NCBI GenBank assembly: GCA_031291325.1
Contig: JARLJG010000053.1
Coordinates: 1-64,000, forward strand
Direction: 5' to 3'
Length of the DNA: 64,000 bases
Source: Burkholderiaceae bacterium
GTDB taxonomy: Bacteria > Pseudomonadota > Gammaproteobacteria > Burkholderiales > Burkholderiaceae_D
This document shows, piece by piece, positions 56,723-64,000 of this stretch (positions within the stretch are counted from its first letter, which is position 1; each line of letters begins with the position of its first letter). A program made the translations under genes and the position numbers. The notes beneath the pieces were generated by a model. It was not told the origin of the DNA. It searched no databases and saw nothing but the letters and a program-made list of their open reading frames with translations.

Positions 56723-58573
56723 TCAGCTTTTCTTGCGCGCCTGAATCGCTTCAATCTCATCCATGATCTTGTTCATGCGCGCAAACACCGCCTGATACGG
56801 CGCTGGCGTTGCCAGGTCGACGCCGGCTGCCTTGACCAGATCGTACGGATAGGCGGAGCCTCCGGCGCGCAGGATGTTCAGGTAACGCTCGCGCGCGCCC
56901 GCTTCGCCGTTGAGGATCGAGGCGGCGAACATCGAGCCGGCGGAGATCGAGGTCGCGTACTGGAACACGTAGAACTGGTTGTAGAAATGCGGAATGTACG
57001 CCCATTCCATCGCGTACAAGTCGTCGATCTTGACCACGCCTTCCTTGTCGCCGTGGTAGCGGCGCAGGATGTCGCCGTAGATCTTGGTAAGGTCTTCGCC
57101 GGTCAGCGATTCGCCTTTGTCGACCTTGGCATGCACTTCGCGCTCGAAGTCGGCAAACATCGCTTGCCGGAAGAAGGTGGTGCGCAGATTTTCCAGCGCC
57201 GAGCCGAGATAGAGCATGCGCTCGTCGTCGGTCTTGGCGATCTTCAGCATGTGGTCGAGCAACAACGTTTCGTTGGTGGTCGACGCGATTTCGGCGGTGA
57301 AGATCGGGTAATCGGCGGTGATGAAGGGCTGCGCATGATTCGCCAGATGCGAATGCATCGCATGGCCCCATTCGTGCGCCAGCGTCGACACCGATTCATA
57401 GTCGTCGTTATAGTTCAGCAGCAGGTAGGGATGCACGTCGTAGGCGATGCCGTTCATGTACGCGCCGGATAATTTGTGCGGACGCGGATAGACATCCATC
57501 CAGCGATGCTGCAATGCATCGCTCATCGCCGCCACGTAATCCGGCCCCAAGGGCTTGACCGCATCCAGCATCAATTGCTTGCCTTCGGCGACCGGATATT
57601 TCAAGTCGCTGGTCAATAGCGGCGGATACATGTCGTAGTAGTGCAAGTCGCCGATGCCGAGCAGTTTTGCGCGCAGTTTGAAGTAGCGATGCAGGGTCGG
57701 CAAGTTGGCGCGAGTCTGGTCGATCAGCATGTTGTAGACTGCCGGCGGGATGTCGTTGCCGTCCAGCGCGCGCGACAGCGAATCCGGGTAGTTGCGCACC
57801 TTGGTGTAGACCGCTTCCTTCTTCAATTGCTCGTAGAAGGTGACGCCGAAGGTGCGTTCGAATTCCTTCCATTTCCCCCAAAAGGCATCGAACACTTTCT
57901 TGCGGTCGTCGCGGTTGCCGACTGCTCGGTACTTGGTGTACGCGGCCTGGTCGAGCTTGACTTCGGTGCCGTCGGATAGCTTGACGGTCGGCCACGGCAA
58001 GTCGGCATTGGACAGCATCGTGTAGACATCGCCGCCGGCATTGGTCGCCAAGCCGAACTGGGCGACGATCGCTTCGCCCTTGGCATCCAGGGTATGCGGC
58101 GCGGCGCGCAATATCTGGTCCAGCGGATGGCGGTAGATCGCCAGCGCCTTGTCTTGCTTCAGGAACCCATCGATTTTCTTGCGGCCCAGCGCCAGCACTT
58201 CGGGGCGCACGAAAGAGGTGGCTTCGTCGACCTTGCTGGCGAGGATGTCGGATTTCTGACTGAGGTCTTGCCCGATGTTGGCGCCGGTATCCTGGTCGTG
58301 CGTTTGCGATGCGTACGAAGTCAGGCGCTCGAAGCGCCGCAGGATGTCGGCTTCCAAATCCATGCATGCCCGGAAGCGTCTGACGGACTCGCCGAGTTTG
58401 CCCTTGCAGCCGGCAAAATCCTTCAATTGACCTTCCAGCTTGACGCTGTCGGCAGTCCACGCATCGGCGCTGACATACAAATCCGCCAGATTCCAGCGGT
58501 CGTTCTCGGTTTCTGCGGCAACGCCGAAGAGCGGCGTCAACGCGAATACGGCTATCGGTAAATATTTATACAT
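56723..58573 (-). CDS. pepF: Oligoendopeptidase F family (M3) zinc peptidase, exported
   Basis: A 616-residue protein with a signal peptide (PIAVFALTPLFGVAAE). The zinc site is TLAHEWGHAMHSHLANHAQP near residue 400, with the third ligand Glu in EIASTTNETLL. The N-terminal helical lobe (RFRACMDLEADILRRFERLT, ASQTHDQDTG) and C-terminal QFYVFQYATSISAGSMFAAS are PepF-like. It cuts short peptides, probably in the periplasm because of the signal, unlike cytosolic Lactococcus PepF. It may complement the M13 peptidase at 0.8-2.9 kb. Confidence 0.92.
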   Translation of the reverse strand: MYKYLPIAVFALTPLFGVAAETENDRWNLADLYVSADAWTADSVKLEGQLKDFAGCKGKLGESVRRFRACMDLEADILRRFERLTSYASQTHDQDTGANIGQDLSQKSDILASKVDEATSFVRPEVLALGRKKIDGFLKQDKALAIYRHPLDQILRAAPHTLDAKGEAIVAQFGLATNAGGDVYTMLSNADLPWPTVKLSDGTEVKLDQAAYTKYRAVGNRDDRKKVFDAFWGKWKEFERTFGVTFYEQLKKEAVYTKVRNYPDSLSRALDGNDIPPAVYNMLIDQTRANLPTLHRYFKLRAKLLGIGDLHYYDMYPPLLTSDLKYPVAEGKQLMLDAVKPLGPDYVAAMSDALQHRWMDVYPRPHKLSGAYMNGIAYDVHPYLLLNYNDDYESVSTLAHEWGHAMHSHLANHAQPFITADYPIFTAEIASTTNETLLLDHMLKIAKTDDERMLYLGSALENLRTTFFRQAMFADFEREVHAKVDKGESLTGEDLTKIYGDILRRYHGDKEGVVKIDDLYAMEWAYIPHFYNQFYVFQYATSISAGSMFAASILNGEAGARERYLNILRAGGSAYPYDLVKAAGVDLATPAPYQAVFARMNKIMDEIEAIQARKKS

Positions 58574-58781
58574 GGCATCGGTCCTGGATCGCAGTTGATG
58601 AAATGATTCTTCTGTTTATTTTTATCCTTCGGCGCGGAAAATGCGCTCTCGGGAAACTCCGTAATTGGCGTAATTTTGAATTGAATAGTTAGCGCCAAAA
58701 GGTGATTGTAGTGACTTTGCCGGGCTGCGGGCGATTTTTGTCCGCGCCGATCTTGCGACGCAGAAAAATTCCCCAAGGGAA

Positions 58782-60005
58782 TTATTCCGATGCGGAGGCG
58801 ATCGTCTTTTCCAGCAGTGCGTGAAATGCCGCAAACACTTTTTTCGCCTGCACCAGCTTGTAGGGAAACAACTCCACCGAATCCATCGCATGGATCACCG
58901 CCGCGCTATCGATCTCGAATACCAGTAAACGGCCATCCGGCGCTTCGGCGCAATCGATCACCAGATAGTCCAGCCCGGCAGCTTGCCGGATCGCCTGCAA
59001 CGCCTGCCGATGGCGCGCGCCGAAAGCGGTGTCGAAATCCTGCATGAAGCGCGCCTCTTCATCGCGCTTTTGCGCGCTGGCGCCCATGTGCGCATTCAGG
59101 TAATGGATCATCCAATGCTCGGAAATCGCCATGTGGCCCGCGTAGGCCTGGCCGTCGACCAGCACCACGCGGTATTTGCGATACAGGCCGTCGGCATTGC
59201 GATAATCGACGAAGCGCGACATGAAAAAGGTCGGCTCGGGCCTGGCTTGCAGGTAAGCCGCCAGCTCGCCCGGCGCGTCGATTTTCAGCAAGCCTTGGCC
59301 GGCATGCGAATCGACCGGGCGCACGATCAGCGGATAGCGGCCATCGGCCAGCGCGTCCGTCAGCGCCAGCGACCCCTCGCCCAGTTGCGCCAGAGCCGCG
59401 CGCGAAATCTGCGCCGACAGCGGCATGTCGATGCCGGGCAAGGCTTGCAGCATCGCGCCGACGCTGTCGCGCGACAGGCGGGCGATGCGTTCGGGGCGGT
59501 TCAGCAATGGTCGCTTGCAGTTTGACAATTGCTGCGCCAGCAGTTGCAGCAGCGGTCGGGCGTGTGCCGATTCGCCCACAGCAACAAAAATCAGGTCGTG
59601 TTCAGGCAAGTCGGCGGGCAAGCCTTGCGCCGGGTCCAGGTAGAGCATGTCGAGTGCGATATCGCTGCCTTGCACGATAAATTCCAGCGGCGTATTGGCA
59701 GCCAGATCGCCATGATGCATCAAGGCCAGCAAGCGAATTTTCGCGCTGCCGCTTGCCGGCAATTGGTACAAGCGCTTGATCTTCAGCGCCTGCGCCTGCG
59801 TTGCCAAGCCGATGTCGTGCTTGAACCACAGATGCGAAATGACGGCCAGATCCATCAAGGCTTCGGCGTCGCGCGGATTGCCCTTCAACCGCGCCATCAA
59901 TCGATTGGCGACATCGGTCAAGGACATGCCGGAACATGTCATCGTCATCAATGCGGCCAAGCCCAACAATGGTTGATTTGGCCGATCTGCGTCTTCGATT
60001 GTCAT
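58782..60005 (-). CDS. ATP-grasp domain protein of unknown substrate
   Basis: A 407-residue protein from the ATG at 60005. The first 90 residues are helical with a TPR-like stretch (NRLMARLKGNPRDAEALMDL). The middle has LIFVAVGESAHARPLLQLLA and CKRPLLNRPERIARLSRDSV, a pre-ATP-grasp lobe. The ATP-grasp part is at about 230-400: YPLIVRPVDSHAGQGLLKID, FFMSRFVDYRNADGLYRKYR, LDYLVIDCAEAPDGRLLVFE-IDSAAVIHAMD. The Lys/Arg and late D/E/N set for Mg-ATP seem present. A RimK/glutathione-synthetase-like peptide or amine ligation is likely, with unknown target. Confidence 0.82.
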   Translation of the reverse strand: MTIEDADRPNQPLLGLAALMTMTCSGMSLTDVANRLMARLKGNPRDAEALMDLAVISHLWFKHDIGLATQAQALKIKRLYQLPASGSAKIRLLALMHHGDLAANTPLEFIVQGSDIALDMLYLDPAQGLPADLPEHDLIFVAVGESAHARPLLQLLAQQLSNCKRPLLNRPERIARLSRDSVGAMLQALPGIDMPLSAQISRAALAQLGEGSLALTDALADGRYPLIVRPVDSHAGQGLLKIDAPGELAAYLQARPEPTFFMSRFVDYRNADGLYRKYRVVLVDGQAYAGHMAISEHWMIHYLNAHMGASAQKRDEEARFMQDFDTAFGARHRQALQAIRQAAGLDYLVIDCAEAPDGRLLVFEIDSAAVIHAMDSVELFPYKLVQAKKVFAAFHALLEKTIASASE

Positions 60006-60107
60006 GGTTAACTGTAATAGGATATCTCCGAACACGATAGCAAAAATAGGCCGGGAAGTGGAATTATTTGCCGTCCGCGCCAGAACGGGTATGATGGCAA
60101 CTACGCC

Positions 60108-60369
60108 TTGAACCTAGAAACGGCAGTTGGACAGGTGCGAGTGTGCGTTTTTCCGGCTTTCTGGCAAGGCGCGACGACGACGCAGACTGATGTCTGCTAG
60201 GAGGAGGGTGTTTCACTGAAACACCGAAAACGCCAGGGAGCCGGAAAAATGTGCAATCGCGCCTGTAGCGCTCTGACCTTTTAGGTGAACGTTTTAATCT
60301 CACGGAATCTTAATCGATTCATGCACTTACCAATAGCTGGAAGCGGTCAACTGCCGTTTCTAGGTTCAA
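60108..60369. repeat. MITE-like palindromic element R4
   Basis: A 262 bp element with perfect 22 bp terminal inverted repeats beginning TTGAACCTAGAAACGGCAGT on the left (60108-60129) and the reverse complement at 60348-60369. The interior holds CCGGCTTTCTGGCAAGGCG, CGCAGACTGATGTCTGC and the hairpin GTGTTTCACTGAAACAC. It ends 11 bp before the nudC start codon, so nudC's apparent N-terminal extension lies inside it. No transposase or ORF is inside. Confidence 0.85.
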
Positions 60370-60380
60370 TACAACACGCC

Positions 60381-61196
60381 ATGCTGCAAACGCCCGCGCA
60401 TTTCATTCCCCTTATCACCGCTATCGTGCATGCGAATCCGACCACGCTGGTATTTCGCGGTGACGAATTGCTGGTGCGCGATGCCGATTTGAGTCTTGCA
60501 TCGGTCGCCGTGGAGCTCCAGCCCGAGCGCCTCCATCCAGTTGGAACCTTGGGCGACAGCTACTTTCAAGTCACCTGGGTCGAGCGCAATACGCTTGCCG
60601 CGAGCGGTCATAGCTTCAAGAAGCTGCGCTCGCTGGTCGGCGTACTCGACGAGCAACTGCTTGCGATTGCCGGGCGCGCCTACCAGATCGCCGAGTGGGC
60701 GCGCACGCACCGTTATTGCGGCGTCTGCGCGACAGAAACCGTGTTGCTGGCCGGCGAACGCTGCTTTAAATGCCCGGCGTGCGGGATGTCCGCCTACCCG
60801 CGCATTTCGCCGGCGATGATGGTATTGATCCGCAAAGGCGATGCGATCTTGCTGGCCCGCCACACGGCGTCGCCGACCAACCGCTTCAGCGCGCTGGCCG
60901 GTTTTTTGGAAGCCGGCGAATCGATCGAGGAAGCGGTACACCGCGAAGTGTTCGAGGAAGTGCGCCTGAAAATCCACAACCTGCGCTATTTCGGCAGCCA
61001 GTCCTGGCCCTTCCCGCACTCGCTGATGATTGCCTATACCGCCGACTACCTGAGCGGCGAAATCGCCATCGATCTCGATGAAATCGCCGAAGCGCGCTGG
61101 TATGGGCCGGGCGACGTGTTGCCGGCGTATGCTGCGGGGTACTCGATTGCCGGCCTGCTGATCGAGTCGCACCTGGCCGCCATCGCCCGCAAGTAG
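60381..61196 (+). CDS. nudC: NAD+ diphosphatase / RNA-deNADding Nudix hydrolase
   Basis: A 271-residue protein from the ATG at 60381. The zinc ribbon HRYCGVC..CFKCPACG, the SAYPRISPAMMVLIRKGD segment and the Nudix box AGFLEAGESIEEAVHREVFE-EV are intact, followed by SQSWPFPHSLM, the S-Q-P-W-P-F-P-x-S hallmark of NADH pyrophosphatases. It cleaves NAD(H) to NMN(H) and AMP and removes NAD caps from RNA. No good ribosome-binding site is visible between R4 and the ATG, so the element may have altered its expression. Confidence 0.94.
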   Translation: MLQTPAHFIPLITAIVHANPTTLVFRGDELLVRDADLSLASVAVELQPERLHPVGTLGDSYFQVTWVERNTLAASGHSFKKLRSLVGVLDEQLLAIAGRAYQIAEWARTHRYCGVCATETVLLAGERCFKCPACGMSAYPRISPAMMVLIRKGDAILLARHTASPTNRFSALAGFLEAGESIEEAVHREVFEEVRLKIHNLRYFGSQSWPFPHSLMIAYTADYLSGEIAIDLDEIAEARWYGPGDVLPAYAAGYSIAGLLIESHLAAIARK

Positions 61197-61220
61197 CGTA
61201 GCGGCGGATTTACGTCGCCT

Positions 61221-62366
61221 TCACGCAGCGCCCAGCGCTGCGATTTCGCGCGCCAGGTTGGCCAGCGCGTCGTCGCCATAGCTTTCCGCGAAATAGGCGT
61301 CGCCATACAACGAGCCGGCTCTGGCCTTGTCGCATAAATGCAGCAGCGCTTTGCGCCGCTTGGCCTTGTATTCTGGCTCCGGCACATGCGCATATTCCTG
61401 CCGGATCGCCGCCGCATAGGCGTCGTAAGTTTCCGCGTCTTGCCCGAGTATGGCCAGATCGATGCCCAGCATCACGTCTTTCAACGGATGGGCAATCGCC
61501 GATTCCTGGAAATGGTCGGTGGCGCGGATCAAGTCGGCGCTGCCGTCGTCGGCAATGTGGACCAGCTTACTGCCCTGCCACAGCGTGGCGCTGGCTTCTT
61601 CGTCGGAAATCCCTTCCAGCGCATGCCCGTATACCGCATCGTGAAACCAGAACGCCTTTCTCAGCGTGTCGATTTCCACCGCGCTCGCATCGGTGCGCCC
61701 GGCCCAGGCCTTGATCTCGCTCAGGCCATGCACCAGGTGGTCGAGGTTGTGATAATGGCGGGACGCCGCGCCGTAGCAGGCCTCGCCGGTCAGGTAATCG
61801 AACCAGTAATCGGCGTCCGCCGTGCTGGCTTGGTCGGCGCTTTGCGAAGTCCAGAGGGATTCCCACTCCTTGCGCAGCCAATCGAGTATCCACGCCTGGT
61901 AGGCCGGGCGCGGCACGAATTTTTTCATGTTCCAGTGCCAGCCGACCGGCCCTTGCAGGTTCCTGACGAAGCCGGAACTGACCGATCCGAGGTCGCGCGG
62001 CGGCATCACGAAGATGGTCTTGGCGCCTTGCAACACGTCGACATTGGTTTGCTGGATCAGGTTTTCGTAGTCGAAATCGCTGGTATTGCGGATCCCGCGT
62101 ATCAGGTAGTCGATGCCTCTTTTCTTGGCCACGCGCGCGGTGTAGTCGCTCTTGACGATGACCACGCGCACGTTATCCCAACCGCGTTCGGCGGCGCTCT
62201 GCTCGACGATGCGCTTTCTTTCTTCCGCTGAAAATTGCGGCTTTTTCAACGTATTTTCGGACAGGAAAATGGTTACCTCGTCGGCCAGCGCGCGCGCTTC
62301 GCCGATCACCCACATGTGGCCATTGGTGATCGGATCCAGGGTCCCGGAAAATGCGATTTCTTTCAT
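61221..62366 (-). CDS. CoaD-like nucleotidyltransferase fused to an HD phosphohydrolase
   Basis: A 381-residue protein from the ATG at 62366. Residues 1-160 match phosphopantetheine adenylyltransferase: FSGTLDPITNGHMWVIGEAR with T-N-G-H at 14-17, KKPQFSAEERKRIVEQ, LIRGIRNTSDFDYENLIQQT and SVSSGFVRNL for I-S-S-S-x-V-R-E. Residues about 185-381 are an HD-domain protein of the COG4339 kind: HYHNLDHLVHGLSEI (204-218), KAFWFHDAVYG (237-247, H242 D243) and D303. There is no stop or frameshift at the junction. The second half could act on a product of the first or regulate CoA levels; this is speculation. A stand-alone coaD may exist elsewhere. Confidence 0.85.
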   Translation of the reverse strand: MKEIAFSGTLDPITNGHMWVIGEARALADEVTIFLSENTLKKPQFSAEERKRIVEQSAAERGWDNVRVVIVKSDYTARVAKKRGIDYLIRGIRNTSDFDYENLIQQTNVDVLQGAKTIFVMPPRDLGSVSSGFVRNLQGPVGWHWNMKKFVPRPAYQAWILDWLRKEWESLWTSQSADQASTADADYWFDYLTGEACYGAASRHYHNLDHLVHGLSEIKAWAGRTDASAVEIDTLRKAFWFHDAVYGHALEGISDEEASATLWQGSKLVHIADDGSADLIRATDHFQESAIAHPLKDVMLGIDLAILGQDAETYDAYAAAIRQEYAHVPEPEYKAKRRKALLHLCDKARAGSLYGDAYFAESYGDDALANLAREIAALGAA

Positions 62367-62546
62367 TGTTTGCGCCGCTCCGCAGGGTAAGGTGGTTGCC
62401 GCAATATCGTGCATTCAAGCACTGAAATGGATTGTTTGCCGCATGCTTGCCAAATTCTTCGGTCAGAAAGGATAAACTATCACATTTCCAGATTCGCCTT
62501 GTCGATCGGACACTTTCGTCGCCACTTTACCTGTAATCGCTCCAAC

Positions 62547-63620
62547 ATGACCACTTTCAATGTCGAAAACATCAACGTCACCGCCTTCGATCCGATGCCG
62601 TCGCCGGAAGATTTGCACCAGCGCCTGCCCTTGTCGGAGGCCGCCGGCAATACCGTCACGCAAGGACGGGAAGCGCTGCGCAATATTCTAGAGCGCAAGG
62701 ATCCGCGACTATTCGTCGTGGTCGGTCCATGCTCGATCCACGATCCGGTCGCCGGACTCGATTATGCGCGGCGCCTGCGCAAGTTGCAGGACGAAGTGGG
62801 CGATGCGCTGTTGCTGGTGATGCGCGTGTATTTTGAAAAACCGCGCACCACCACCGGCTGGAAAGGCTATATCAACGACCCCGACATGGACGATTCCTTC
62901 CGTGTCGACGAGGGCATGCACAAGGCGCGCAAATTCCTGCTGGACGTGTGCGAACTGGGCCTGGCTACCGGCACCGAGGCGCTCGACCCGATCTCGCCGC
63001 AATTTCTCGGCGACTTAATCGCCTGGACTGCCATCGGCGCCCGCACCACCGAATCGCAAACCCATCGCGAAATGTCGTCCGGCTTGTCGACCCCGGTCGG
63101 CTTCAAGAACGGCACCGACGGCGATGTCAGCATCGCCATCAATGCGATCCTGTCGGCTTCGCATCCGCACTCTTTCCTCGGCTTGAACGACCAGGGCCGG
63201 GTCGCGATCGTGCGCACACGCGGCAACCGGCATGGGCATGTGGTGTTGCGCGGCGGCGACGGTCGCCCGAATTACGACACGGTATCGGTGGCGATGGCCG
63301 AGCAAGCTCTGACCAAGGCCGGTCTGCCGGCCAATATCGTGGTCGATTGCTCGCACGCGAACAGCTACAAGAATCCCGCCTTGCAGCCGCTGGTGATGAC
63401 CGACGTGGTCAATCAGGTGCGCCTGGGCAACCGCTCGCTGGTCGGTGTGATGATCGAATCGAATATCGTGGCCGGCAAGCAAAACATCCCCGCCGATTTG
63501 TCGCAGTTGAAATACGGTTGCTCGGTCACCGATGGCTGCGTCGATTGGGAAACCACGGAAACCATGATCCGCGACGCCGCCAAATCCTTGCGCCCGCTGC
63601 TGGCGGAGCGTTTGAAGTAA
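62547..63620 (+). CDS. aroG: 3-deoxy-7-phosphoheptulonate synthase, AroG type
   Basis: A 357-residue class I DAHP synthase from the ATG at 62547. Blocks: LFVVVGPCSIHDPVAGLDYA, MRVYFEKPRTTTGWKGYIND, LATGTEALDPISPQFLGDLI, IGARTTESQTHREMSSGLST, VDCSHANSYKNPALQPLVMT. It condenses phosphoenolpyruvate and erythrose-4-phosphate, the first step of aromatic amino acid synthesis. Length and motifs are those of AroF/AroG/AroH; the feedback amino acid cannot be decided by eye. No leader-peptide attenuator was seen in the 180 bp upstream. Confidence 0.96.
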   Translation: MTTFNVENINVTAFDPMPSPEDLHQRLPLSEAAGNTVTQGREALRNILERKDPRLFVVVGPCSIHDPVAGLDYARRLRKLQDEVGDALLLVMRVYFEKPRTTTGWKGYINDPDMDDSFRVDEGMHKARKFLLDVCELGLATGTEALDPISPQFLGDLIAWTAIGARTTESQTHREMSSGLSTPVGFKNGTDGDVSIAINAILSASHPHSFLGLNDQGRVAIVRTRGNRHGHVVLRGGDGRPNYDTVSVAMAEQALTKAGLPANIVVDCSHANSYKNPALQPLVMTDVVNQVRLGNRSLVGVMIESNIVAGKQNIPADLSQLKYGCSVTDGCVDWETTETMIRDAAKSLRPLLAERLK

Positions 63621-63651
63621 GCGGAAAAGCAAGCAGGGCCGCGTGTCGACT

Positions 63652-64000
63652 ATGGCAGCGCAATTCGCCGCGCAATTCCTCGATTGCCAGTCGACGGCGG
63701 CGAGTTGCCAGTTGCGCGATGCGGCCATCTATCTCGCCCCTTCCGTTTTGCTGGCCGCTCTGTTCCGCTTTCTGAGTAACTACCATCCGGTATTTTTCGT
63801 TTTTCGGCTGGCGGGAACGATTTGCCATGAATTGGCGCACTTGACGGTCGGCATGCTGACCGGCGCGTCGCCGCAATCGTTTTCCGTGATACCGCGCCGC
63901 AAGGGCAAATTCTGGCAGCTTGGCGCGGTGACGCTGACCAATATCCGCTGGTATAACGCGGCCCCGGCGGCGCTGGCGCCTTTGCTTATCGTGTCGATTC
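63652..64000 (+). CDS. Membrane HExxH protein, start only (site-2-protease/M50-like)
   Basis: The reading frame from the ATG at 63652 stays open to the window end (116 residues seen). Two hydrophobic segments surround FRLAGTICHELAHLTVGMLT, an HExxH inside a membrane helix as in M50-type intramembrane metalloproteases. GASPQSFSVIPRRKGKFWQL and GAVTLTNIRWYNAAPAALAP follow. The remaining two-thirds, including a possible N-x-x-P-G or D-G motif, is outside the window. It lies 31 bp after aroG. Confidence 0.65.
   Translation, partial: MAAQFAAQFLDCQSTAASCQLRDAAIYLAPSVLLAALFRFLSNYHPVFFVFRLAGTICHELAHLTVGMLTGASPQSFSVIPRRKGKFWQLGAVTLTNIRWYNAAPAALAPLLIVSI

Noticed and set aside
60285..60380. N-terminal extension of NudC
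   Set aside because: It is the right end of the R4 element; the ATG at 60381 gives the usual length.
62367..62546. Possible attenuator or leader peptide before aroG
   Set aside because: No short ORF rich in Phe, Tyr or Trp codons and no competing hairpins with a U-run were visible.

Overview
The window reads as ordinary chromosome of a betaproteobacterium of the Burkholderiales, most likely an Oxalobacteraceae member (Herminiimonas/Collimonas/Janthinobacterium relatives). This rests on the tRNA-Tyr/Gly/Thr-tuf order, the fmt-def-LysM-dprA-smg-topB neighbourhood, the livGHM/livF cluster with two acyl-CoA ligases, high GC and the style of the intergenic repeats. The genus is an inference. There is no transposase, phage gene, CRISPR array or rRNA gene.

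Layout. 1-580: start of tuf and three upstream tRNAs behind a strong promoter. 0.8-8.8 kb: M13 peptidase, a TPR response regulator with Glu at the phospho-acceptor position, a MidA-type methyltransferase, then a pteridine reductase-folB-ttcA-ASCH run. 8.8-10.3 kb: a lower-GC TIR/SEFIR gene between two inverted copies of a ~220 bp palindromic repeat. 10.4-14.3 kb: metH behind a SAM-II-like riboswitch plus intrinsic terminator. 14.36-14.77 kb: two tandem, near-identical ~64 nt sRNA genes, each with its own promoter, upstream dyad and terminator. 14.8-22.4 kb: fmt, def, LysM protein, dprA, smg, topB. 22.4-31.9 kb: small envelope proteins, alkylation repair (ada-alkA fusion and ogt), a radical SAM protein, an acyl-CoA ligase, an isochorismatase/FtrA-like pair and rarD. 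32-40.2 kb: ettA, a cytochrome c coupled to an orphan GspF-like protein, ltaE, a thioredoxin, phyH, pal and an OmpA-like lipoprotein. 40.3-45 kb: ClC channel/MarR divergon, aminopeptidase P, Crp/Fnr regulator. 45.3-53.9 kb: acyl-CoA synthetase, complete branched-chain-type ABC importer and PaaK-like ligase, probably one uptake-and-activation unit for an organic acid. 53.9-55.1 kb: three small lower-GC genes without recognised function. 55.2-64 kb: MFS permease, PepF, ATP-grasp protein, nudC, a CoaD-HD fusion, an AroG-type DAHP synthase and the start of a membrane HExxH protein.

The most interesting parts are the control region at 14.18-14.77 kb (riboswitch/terminator plus duplicated sRNAs whose 5' ends carry an anti-Shine-Dalgarno motif), the TIR gene framed by inverted palindromic repeats, the CoaD-HD fusion, and several families of long palindromic MITE-like elements that repeatedly sit just upstream of start codons.
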